From: Clostridiales bacterium
GTDB taxonomy: Bacteria; Bacillota; Clostridia; Peptostreptococcales; Anaerovoracaceae
Assembly (NCBI GenBank): GCA_009785435.1
Contig: WQWG01000037.1
Location: 1 to 6,975, forward strand
Reading direction: 5' to 3'
Length of the DNA stretch: 6,975 nucleotides
Below, piece after piece: positions 1 through 4,077 of the stretch (position 1 is the first letter of the stretch; the number at the start of each line of letters is the position of its first letter). The position numbers and the translations under genes were made by a program. The notes under the pieces were generated by a model. It had not been told where the DNA came from. It saw nothing but the letters and a program-made list of their open reading frames with translations, and made no database searches.

Positions 1-293
1 CGATCAAACCGCATACGAAATTCAAAGGCGAAGTATACGTACTGAAAAAAGAAGAGGGTGGAAGACATACACCATTCTTCAACGGATACAGACCACAGTT
101 CTACTTCAGAACGACGGACGTAACAGGCGATCTGAAATTACCGGATGGCACAGAGATGTGCATGCCCGGAGACAACATCCAGATGGAGATCACACTGATT
201 ACACCGATCGCCATCGAGACAGGACTCAGGTTCGCGATCAGAGAGGGCGGCAGAACCGTCGGCTCCGGAGTTGTAACTGAGATCCTTGAATAA
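1..293 (+). CDS. tuf: Elongation factor Tu, 3' end (partial, 5' end outside window)
   Basis: The last 96 codons of EF-Tu, the GTPase that brings aminoacyl-tRNA to the ribosomal A site. The reading frame starts at base 3 and stops with TAA at 291-293. It encodes the C-terminal beta-barrel (domain 3). Seen directly are the very conserved blocks IKPHTKF, GGRHTPFF, GYRPQFYFRTTDVTG, MPGDNI and FAIREGGRTVG, so the family call is certain. The protein ends in GVVTEILE where E. coli EF-Tu ends in VVAKVLG. Most bacteria of this group carry one tuf in the str operon (rpsL-rpsG-fusA-tuf). A tuf directly ahead of rpmG-secE-nusG is a common clostridial arrangement for a second copy, so this may be one of two tuf genes (inference; the other locus is not visible). 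A hairpin terminator follows 44 bases after the stop. Confidence 0.97.
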   Translation, partial: IKPHTKFKGEVYVLKKEEGGRHTPFFNGYRPQFYFRTTDVTGDLKLPDGTEMCMPGDNIQMEITLITPIAIETGLRFAIREGGRTVGSGVVTEILE

Positions 294-337
294 GGGCTTG
301 GCTTCTTTACAATAACATCGAAAAACCAGTTTCAAAG

Positions 338-371
338 CCGGTGGGGTTCAAAACTCCGCCGGTATCATTTT
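338..371 (+). terminator. Rho-independent terminator after tuf
   Basis: A 9-bp stem (338-346 pairs with 354-362, including two G-U pairs) closes a 7-base loop TTCAAAA. A short, imperfect U-run TATCATTTT follows. It lies between the tuf stop and a new promoter, so it probably ends the tuf transcript. The weak T tract suggests that termination may be incomplete. Confidence 0.7.
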
Positions 372-417
372 CTAATGTAGAGGGCGGCCAAAATGCAACA
401 GCCGGAAAATATAACAC

Positions 418-446
418 TTGACAATGAAAATATTGTATGTTAATCT
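418..446 (+). promoter_or_regulatory. Sigma-A type promoter for rpmG-secE-nusG-rplKA
   Basis: A perfect -35 box TTGACA (418-423), a 17-base spacer, and a -10 box TAATCT (441-446) preceded by TG one base upstream (438-439), which makes an extended -10. The extended element can compensate for the 3/6 match of the -10 hexamer. Transcription would start near 452-454, leaving a leader of about 33 bases before rpmG. No other good promoter was seen between here and rplA, so this probably drives the whole rpmG-rplA run. Confidence 0.75.
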
Positions 447-485
447 ATCTAAGCGGTATTTTTGGTTAAACGGAGGATGCTTGAG

Positions 486-635
486 ATGAGAGTGAAAGTT
501 ACGCTTGCATGTGCAGATTGCAAGCAGAGAAATTATAACACAATGAAAAACAAGAAGAATAACCCGGATCGTGTTGAATTTAACAAGTTTTGCAAATTTT
601 GCAACAAACACACAGCACATAAAGAAACGAAATAG
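486..635 (+). CDS. rpmG: 50S ribosomal protein L33, zinc-ribbon form
   Basis: A 49-residue protein, the usual length of bacterial L33, a small basic protein of the large ribosomal subunit near the E site. Two CxxC pairs (C9/C12 and C36/C39) form the zinc ribbon, so this is the zinc-binding C+ type rather than a zinc-independent paralogue. The conserved core reads VKVTLAC, then NYNTMKNKKN, NPDRVEFNKFC and NKHTAHKETK. The ATG at 486 is set by GGAGG at 472-476 with 9 bases of spacing. The TTG at 481 is excluded because its frame stops at the third codon. It is the first gene of its operon and lies only 14 bases ahead of secE, an order (rpmG-secE-nusG) typical of Bacillota and many other bacteria. 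In strains with several L33 copies the zinc form is the one favoured when zinc is plentiful (family knowledge). Confidence 0.97.
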   Translation: MRVKVTLACADCKQRNYNTMKNKKNNPDRVEFNKFCKFCNKHTAHKETK

Positions 636-649
636 TTGAGGGCATATTC

Positions 650-907
650 ATGGATATTAAAGATAATAAAGAGAGAGATAAAGACGTAAAAAAAAGGCCG
701 CGACCCAAAGCAGAGAGAGTGACTTTTGGTGAATATTTGCGTGGCGTCAAAACAGAAATCAAAAAAGTAGTATGGCCTACCAAAAAAGAACTTGGTTCTT
801 TCACGGTCGTCGTTATTATTGCATGTACATTCTTTTCACTTCTGTTTGCAGGCATAGACTATGCAGTTCTGCAAGCGCTTAGAGTGTTGCTTCGCATTGA
901 TATCTAA
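650..907 (+). CDS. secE: Preprotein translocase subunit SecE
   Basis: An 85-residue single-span form of SecE, the clamp-like subunit that holds the SecY channel together in the cytoplasmic membrane. E. coli SecE has three spans; most Gram-positive ones have one, as here. Residues 1-24 are highly charged and cytosolic. Residues 25-48 form the amphipathic helix ending in the family hallmark EIKKVVWPTKKEL (residues 36-48, with the invariant WP at 42-43). A hydrophobic transmembrane helix spans about residues 51-75, followed by a short tail LRVLLRIDI. The start follows GAGGG at 638-642 with 7 bases of spacing. The gene sits 14 bases after rpmG and 15 before nusG, so the three are surely co-transcribed. 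Confidence 0.97.
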   Translation: MDIKDNKERDKDVKKRPRPKAERVTFGEYLRGVKTEIKKVVWPTKKELGSFTVVVIIACTFFSLLFAGIDYAVLQALRVLLRIDI

Positions 908-910
908 TCA

Positions 911-925
911 AAGGTATATAGGATG
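911..925 (+). promoter_or_regulatory. Ribosome binding site and start of nusG
   Basis: AAGG at 911-914 lies 8 bases before the ATG at 923. It is weaker than the other Shine-Dalgarno sites in the window. It matters because no other in-frame ATG, GTG or TTG exists between 923 and the first conserved NusG residue (W45). The unusual N-terminal extension therefore depends on this start. Confidence 0.6.
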
Positions 926-1555
926 ATAGAGACTGAAAACAAAACGGGACAGGAATCGCTCGAAGCAATCGACGAAATTCAGGAGCCTCAATTTGAGCTT
1001 GAAGATTCAAATGCTCCGTTTCGTGGCGGCGCACGGGATGACAGCCAGGCCAAATGGTACGTAGTACATACGTATTCAGGACATGAAAACAAAGTAAAAA
1101 TCAATATAGAAAAAATCGTAGAAAACCGGGGAATGAAGGATTTGATTCTCGAAATTGTTGTGCCGACAGAAGACCGAGTGGAAATTAAAAACGGCCAACG
1201 AAAAGTCAAAACCAAGAAAATGTTCCCTGGATACGTCATTATAAAGATGATCGTCACAAACGAATCATGGTACCTTGTGCGTAATACACAGGGCGTTACC
1301 GGGTTTGTCGGTCATGGCTCGGAACCGATTCCGCTTACAAATGAAGAAGTGAGAAGAATGGGCATCGAAAAAGTATACATCGATTTAGACATAGATGTCG
1401 GCGATACGATCAAAGTCATCAATGGCCCGTTCGAGAGCTTTATGGGGATCGTCGAAGAAATCAGTATGGAAAAACAAACGCTTCGAGTCAAAATCTCGAT
1501 GTTTGGAAGAGATACGCCTGTCGAATTGGGATTCGGACAGGTCGATAAAATCTAA
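923..1555 (+). CDS. nusG: Transcription elongation/antitermination factor NusG, with acidic N-terminal extension
   Basis: A 210-residue NusG, which binds the RNA polymerase clamp next to the non-template strand and affects pausing, termination and coupling to ribosomes. The NGN domain begins at residue 44 (KWYVVHTYSGHENKVK) and includes VPTEDRVEIKNGQRKVK, FPGYVIIKM, and SWYLVRNTQGVTGFVG. The C-terminal KOW domain covers about residues 158-210 (GDTIKVINGPFESFMGIVEEI, then SMFGRDTPVELGFGQVDKI). Typical Gram-positive NusG is about 175-180 residues and starts almost at the NGN domain. Here 43 extra residues precede it, with 12 acidic and 3 basic residues and no cysteines or hydrophobic stretch, so the segment is probably disordered. 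No alternative in-frame start would remove it. The gene lies 15 bases after secE and 32 before rplK. Confidence 0.97.
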   Translation: MIETENKTGQESLEAIDEIQEPQFELEDSNAPFRGGARDDSQAKWYVVHTYSGHENKVKINIEKIVENRGMKDLILEIVVPTEDRVEIKNGQRKVKTKKMFPGYVIIKMIVTNESWYLVRNTQGVTGFVGHGSEPIPLTNEEVRRMGIEKVYIDLDIDVGDTIKVINGPFESFMGIVEEISMEKQTLRVKISMFGRDTPVELGFGQVDKI

Positions 1556-1587
1556 GGAACAGTTCCTGATGGAAAGGAGGAAATCAG

Positions 1588-2013
1588 ATGGCAAAAAAAA
1601 TAGACGGCTATGTTAAGCTGCAGATCGCAGCCGGAAACGCAACCCCTGCGCCTCCTGTCGGTCCGGCGCTTGGTCAAAAAGGCGTAAACATCATGGAGTT
1701 TTGCAAACAGTTTAATGCAAGAACCGCCGACCAGCCCGGAATGATCATACCGGTTGTCATTACCGTATATGGGGATCGATCGTTTACATTTATAACGAAA
1801 ACGCCGCCGGCAGCGGTACTGCTCAAAAAAACAGCAGGCTTGACGGCAGGATCCGGAGAACCACATACGAAAAAAGTAGCGAAGATCACGACTGCGCAAG
1901 CAGAAGAAATCGCGAAAACCAAAATGGTCGATCTCAATGCGGCAGATCTTGATGCTGCAACAAGGATGATCAAAGGAACAGCAAGAAGCATGGGAATTGT
2001 AGTTGAAGGCTAA
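1588..2013 (+). CDS. rplK: 50S ribosomal protein L11
   Basis: A full-length 141-residue L11, which binds the GTPase-associated region of 23S rRNA at the base of the stalk and is needed for factor function and the stringent response. The N-terminal domain has the proline-rich segment PAPPVGPALGQKGVNIMEF (residues 20-38). P23 and P26, the positions where changes give thiostrepton resistance in other bacteria, are both wild type. The C-terminal RNA-binding domain covers about residues 72-141 (TPPAAVLLKK through the signature GTARSMGI near the end). AAGGAGG at 1574-1580, 7 bases before the ATG, is a near-perfect ribosome binding site. The gene follows nusG by 32 bases and is followed by rplA after a 52-base spacer that contains a likely L1 binding site. 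Confidence 0.98.
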   Translation: MAKKIDGYVKLQIAAGNATPAPPVGPALGQKGVNIMEFCKQFNARTADQPGMIIPVVITVYGDRSFTFITKTPPAAVLLKKTAGLTAGSGEPHTKKVAKITTAQAEEIAKTKMVDLNAADLDAATRMIKGTARSMGIVVEG

Positions 2014-2019
2014 TCGTTC

Positions 2020-2049
2020 GTGGGAGACTTTAAAAGTCGTTATGACCAC
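2020..2049 (+). promoter_or_regulatory. Probable ribosomal protein L1 binding site (rRNA mimic) ahead of rplA
   Basis: The RNA can fold into an outer stem GUGG/CCAC (2020-2023 with 2046-2049), an asymmetric loop (GA on the 5' side, GUUAUGA on the 3' side) and an inner stem GACUU/AAGUC (2026-2030 with 2034-2038). The 5' part, GTGGGAGACTTTAAAAGT, closely resembles the GGUGGGAGGCUUUGAAG stretch at the L1 stalk of E. coli 23S rRNA, and the 3' CCAC matches its ACCACC partner. L1 is a known autogenous repressor that binds such mimics. The rplA Shine-Dalgarno (GGGAGG, 2051-2056) begins 2 bases after the stem, so bound L1 would block rplA initiation (inference). Confidence 0.72.
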
Positions 2050-2065
2050 AGGGAGGTAAACAAAA

Positions 2066-2764
2066 ATGCCTAAAAGAAGTAAAACGTATACAGAATCAGC
2101 AAAGCTGATCAACAAAGAAAATCTTTACGACGTAAAAGAGGCTCTTGATCTGGTAACACAGACAGCAAAGGCCAAATTCGACGAAACCGTTGAAGTCCAC
2201 ATCAAACTTGGTGTTGACGGCAGACATGCAGACCAGCAAGTAAGGGGCGCTGTGGTGCTTCCTCACGGAACAGGTAAAACGCATAGGGTTTTGGTTTTCG
2301 CAAAAGGTCCGAAAGCACAGGAAGCAGAGGCGGCCGGAGCAGATTATGTCGGCGCTGACGAACTGGCTCAAAAAATCCAAAGTGAAAACTGGTTTGACTT
2401 TGATGTTGTCGTAGCAACTCCTGACATGATGGGTGTTGTCGGAAAACTGGGTAAAGTACTCGGCCCGAAAGGCTTAATGCCAAACCCGAAATCCGGAACT
2501 GTAACGATGGACATCGAAAGAGCGCTTCAAGACATCAAAGCGGGTAAAGTAGAATACCGTTTGGACAAAACAAACATCGTCCACACGCCGCTTGGTAAGG
2601 TTTCATTTGGAGTTGACAAACTGCAAGACAACTTCAATACACTTGTAGAAGCGGTTGTAAAAGCAAAACCGTCCGCTGCAAAAGGGCAGTATTTGAAGAG
2701 CATAACGGTTGCATCCACGATGGGGCCGGGCGTCAAAATAAACCCGATGAAGGTTATGCCTTAG
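2066..2764 (+). CDS. rplA: 50S ribosomal protein L1
   Basis: A 232-residue L1, the protein of the mobile L1 stalk that escorts deacylated tRNA out of the E site, and a translational repressor of its own mRNA in many bacteria. Domain I is made of the N- and C-terminal parts (about residues 1-67 and 160-232) and domain II lies between. The family signature KLGKVLGPKGLMPNPKSGTV spans residues 127-146. The RNA-contact motif TMGP is at 218-221 near the end. AAAFDETV-type start residues are represented by AKFDETVEVHIKLG (36-49). The ATG follows GGGAGG at 2051-2056 with 9 bases of spacing. The gene is 52 bases downstream of rplK and is the last before the L10 leader. Length and content are ordinary. 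Confidence 0.98.
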   Translation: MPKRSKTYTESAKLINKENLYDVKEALDLVTQTAKAKFDETVEVHIKLGVDGRHADQQVRGAVVLPHGTGKTHRVLVFAKGPKAQEAEAAGADYVGADELAQKIQSENWFDFDVVVATPDMMGVVGKLGKVLGPKGLMPNPKSGTVTMDIERALQDIKAGKVEYRLDKTNIVHTPLGKVSFGVDKLQDNFNTLVEAVVKAKPSAAKGQYLKSITVASTMGPGVKINPMKVMP

Positions 2765-2834
2765 CAGCATCAGCATTAAATTAAACAATTGAAAGAAAAC
2801 CGTAGACAGTGGGTGCGAAAGCTTAATTCCCCAC

Positions 2835-2865
2835 CGAGGTACAATATATAAAAATATTGACCTTG
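2835..2865 (+). promoter_or_regulatory. Antiterminator hairpin of the L10 leader
   Basis: CGAGGT (2835-2840) pairs with ACCTTG (2860-2865), with one G-U pair. The stem continues as CAATAT/ATATTG (2842-2847 with 2854-2859) around a single bulged A2841 and a 6-base loop. Bases 2860-2865 are also the left arm of the terminator, so the two hairpins exclude each other. Confidence 0.7.
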
Positions 2866-2889
2866 TCCTGCGTGGTACAAGGTTTTTTT
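2860..2889 (+). terminator. Attenuator terminator of the L10 leader
   Basis: A perfect 7-bp stem ACCTTGT/ACAAGGT (2860-2866 with 2877-2883), a 10-base loop, then a run of seven T (2883-2889). This is a strong intrinsic terminator, 43 bases before the rplJ ATG. It should act as the regulated off-switch of rplJL, and it also limits read-through from the upstream genes. Confidence 0.88.
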
Positions 2890-2920
2890 ATTGAGTACCA
2901 TACAATGCCATTACTTCAGA

Positions 2921-2935
2921 AAGGAGAGAAATATG
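2921..2935 (+). promoter_or_regulatory. Ribosome binding site that fixes the rplJ start
   Basis: AAGGAG (2921-2926) sits 6 bases before the ATG at 2933. An in-frame TTG at 2891 would add 14 residues, but it directly abuts the attenuator T tract and has no Shine-Dalgarno, so the ATG is the start. Confidence 0.9.
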
Positions 2936-3421
2936 TCAGTAGAAGCTCAAAGAAAAAAACAAATCGTTATCGATGAGATAAAGGAAAAGTTTGAAAAAGC
3001 AAAGTCCACAGTTGTCATTGACTACATGGGCATAACCGTTGCTGAAGCAGACGCGATGAGAAAGAAGCTCAGAGACGCAAATGTAGACTACACCGTATAT
3101 AAAAACACACTGGTGAAGAGAGCAATCGTAGGAACACAATATGAGCAGCTTGCGGAGGTTCTTGAAGGGCCAAGCGCATTTGCCATCAGCTATGATGATG
3201 CGACAGCGCCGGCCAAAAAATTGAACGACATCATCAAAGACTACAAAAAGATGGAATTCAAAGCGGGATTTGTAGACGGAACGTTTTATAACGCCGACGG
3301 GATCAAGCAGATCGCGGCAATGCCATCAAGAGAAGAATTGATTGCGAAATTCATGGGAAGCATACAATCGCCGGTATCAAAACTGGTTCGTACATTCCAA
3401 GCAGTCGCAGATTCAAAGTAA
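2933..3421 (+). CDS. rplJ: 50S ribosomal protein L10
   Basis: A 162-residue L10 (usual length about 160-175), the base of the ribosomal stalk. Its N-terminal globular part binds 23S rRNA next to L11 and its C-terminal helix carries the L7/L12 dimers. The rRNA-binding domain includes STVVIDYMGITVAEADAMRK (25-44) and VDYTVYKNTLVKRAI (51-65). M32 stands where most family members have arginine (DYRGLTV), a small departure from consensus. The middle section has GPSAFAISYDDATAPAK. The C-terminal helix for L12 binding is about residues 132-162 (MPSREELIAKFMGSIQSPVS and on). The start is set by AAGGAG at 2921-2926. Expression is expected to be controlled by the L10 leader directly upstream. rplL follows after 42 bases. 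Confidence 0.98.
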   Translation: MSVEAQRKKQIVIDEIKEKFEKAKSTVVIDYMGITVAEADAMRKKLRDANVDYTVYKNTLVKRAIVGTQYEQLAEVLEGPSAFAISYDDATAPAKKLNDIIKDYKKMEFKAGFVDGTFYNADGIKQIAAMPSREELIAKFMGSIQSPVSKLVRTFQAVADSK

Positions 3422-3463
3422 TGATTCAAACGGAAATCTATTTTAAATAAGGAGAAAGATAAA

Positions 3464-3835
3464 ATGAATAAAGAACAAATTATTGAAGCAATAAAAAATA
3501 TGACCCTTTTAGAGGTAAATGAACTTGTGAAAGCTTGCGAAGAAGAGTTTGGCGTATCCGCGGCAGCACCTGTAGCTGTCATGGGCGGCGGCGGTGGCGG
3601 CGGTGCGGCCGACGCAGAAGAGCAGACTGAATTTACAGTTGTTCTTGCAAGCCCTGGCGCAGAAAAAATCAAAGTCATCAAAGTCGTGAGAGAAATCACA
3701 GGCCTTGGACTGAAAGAAGCGAAAGACCTTGTAGACGGAGCTCCGCAGAACCTGAAAGAGGGCGTTGACAAAGCTGAGTCCGAAATGATCAAGAAGCAGC
3801 TTGAAGAAGTTGGCGCAGTCGTAGAATTAAAATAG
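3464..3835 (+). CDS. rplL: 50S ribosomal protein L7/L12
   Basis: A 123-residue stalk protein, present in several copies per ribosome, that recruits and activates EF-Tu, EF-G and other translational GTPases. The N-terminal dimerisation and L10-binding domain is residues 1-32. A flexible hinge follows at about 33-53. The C-terminal factor-binding domain runs from about residue 54, with TEFTVVLASPGAEKIKVIK, then VREITGLGLKEAKDLVDGAP (75-94), which holds the conserved helix surface that contacts the GTPases. The hinge is odd: after AAAPVAVM it has seven glycines in a row (41-47), where the family usually mixes alanine, proline and glycine. AAGGAG at 3449-3454 lies 9 bases before the ATG. Its mRNA ends at a strong hairpin 31 bases after the stop. 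Confidence 0.98.
   Translation: MNKEQIIEAIKNMTLLEVNELVKACEEEFGVSAAAPVAVMGGGGGGGAADAEEQTEFTVVLASPGAEKIKVIKVVREITGLGLKEAKDLVDGAPQNLKEGVDKAESEMIKKQLEEVGAVVELK
3584..3604 (+). repeat. Short glycine-codon (GGY) tandem repeat in rplL
   Basis: Seven consecutive GGC/GGT codons encode glycines 41-47 of the L7/L12 hinge. It is a simple-sequence stretch in an otherwise mixed gene, and in-frame length changes would be expected to be tolerated. Confidence 0.8.
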
Positions 3836-3866
3836 TACAACTTGTCAATAAACATGATGCAGAAGC

Positions 3867-3905
3867 GAATTGAGTATAGAATGGTCTATACTCAATTCTG
3901 TTTTC
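3867..3905 (+). terminator. Intrinsic terminator between rplL and rpoB
   Basis: A perfect 14-bp inverted repeat (3867-3880 with 3885-3898) closes a 4-base loop ATGG and is followed by TGTTTTC. The U-run is short, so some read-through into rpoB is possible. It lies 31 bases after the rplL stop. In E. coli the same gap holds an attenuator and an RNase III site; a long perfect stem could also serve as a processing site here. Confidence 0.78.
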
Positions 3906-3958
3906 AAAAATAGTTGGCGGTTTTCAATTTGCAACGATTCAACTTTTACAAGTTTTTC

Positions 3959-3990
3959 TTGACTGGACAAAAATAATATGATACTATAAT
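3959..3990 (+). promoter_or_regulatory. Promoter for rpoB
   Basis: The -35 box TTGACT (3959-3964) is followed after 17 bases by TACTAT (3982-3987), with TG at 3979-3980 forming an extended -10. An overlapping consensus TATAAT is at 3985-3990, but it is 20 bases from TTGACT and 15 from the alternative -35 TGGACA (3964-3969). Either reading gives a start near 3994-3997 and a leader of about 80-85 bases. The position between a terminator and rpoB supports a real promoter. Confidence 0.75.
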
Positions 3991-4006
3991 AGACTGCTAT
4001 ACAATT

Positions 4007-4059
4007 TTTGAATCAGCGCCTCAGTCTAGGCCTCAATTTCAAATAGAGCGAAATTTGAA
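4007..4059 (+). promoter_or_regulatory. rpoB leader with competing inverted repeats (candidate regulatory RNA)
   Basis: TTCAAAT (4038-4044) pairs perfectly with ATTTGAA (4053-4059) around an 8-base loop. Its first six bases can instead pair with TTTGAA at 4007-4012, enclosing a second small hairpin GCCT/AGGC (4018-4021 with 4028-4031). The two folds exclude each other, and the downstream one ends 5 bases before the rpoB Shine-Dalgarno. I do not recognise a known family. The A/T-rich arms could also be chance. Confidence 0.35.
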
Positions 4060-4077
4060 CATAGAAGGAGTGATAAT

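Larger units (their letters stand above)
2797..2889 (+). ncRNA. Ribosomal protein L10 leader (autoregulatory mRNA leader)
   Basis: This matches the known L10 leader family found ahead of rplJ in Bacillota. It contains the conserved block ACCGTAGACAGTGGGTGC (from 2799), the GTGGG/CCCAC stem (2809-2813 with 2830-2834) capped by GC-GAAA-GC, and the following CCGAGGT. L10 in complex with L12 dimers is known to bind this kind of structure. Downstream lie an antiterminator and a terminator hairpin that share bases, so L10(L12)4 binding should favour termination ahead of rplJ (mechanism from family knowledge, pairing seen here). It occupies most of the 168-base gap between rplA and rplJ. Confidence 0.9.

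Noticed and set aside
338..366. Possible tRNA 3' part: GGTTCAAAAC looks like a T-arm with G53-C61 and a TTCAA loop.
   Set aside because: No matching acceptor 5' strand, D-arm or anticodon arm occurs upstream, and no CCA follows. The stem is better explained as the tuf terminator.
1526..1551. Possible promoter ahead of rplK (TTGGGA then TAAAAT).
   Set aside because: The spacer is only 14 bases, both boxes are imperfect, and it overlaps the conserved end of nusG.
1555..1567. Small palindrome AGGAAC-A-GTTCCT between nusG and rplK.
   Set aside because: With a realistic loop only 4 bp remain and no T tract follows. It is too weak to call a terminator or operator.
1552..2115. Long antisense open frame opposite rplK (187 residues).
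   Set aside because: It is a shadow of rplK: cysteine-, serine- and arginine-rich, no recognisable domain, and fully overlaps a certain gene.
2891..2932. Upstream TTG start adding 14 residues to L10.
   Set aside because: It abuts the attenuator T tract, has no Shine-Dalgarno, and the added residues do not look like L10. The ATG at 2933 has AAGGAG at good spacing.
3286..3855. Long antisense open frame opposite rplJ/rplL (189 residues).
   Set aside because: Low-complexity serine, proline and alanine runs mirror the rplL hinge and codon bias. It overlaps two certain genes.
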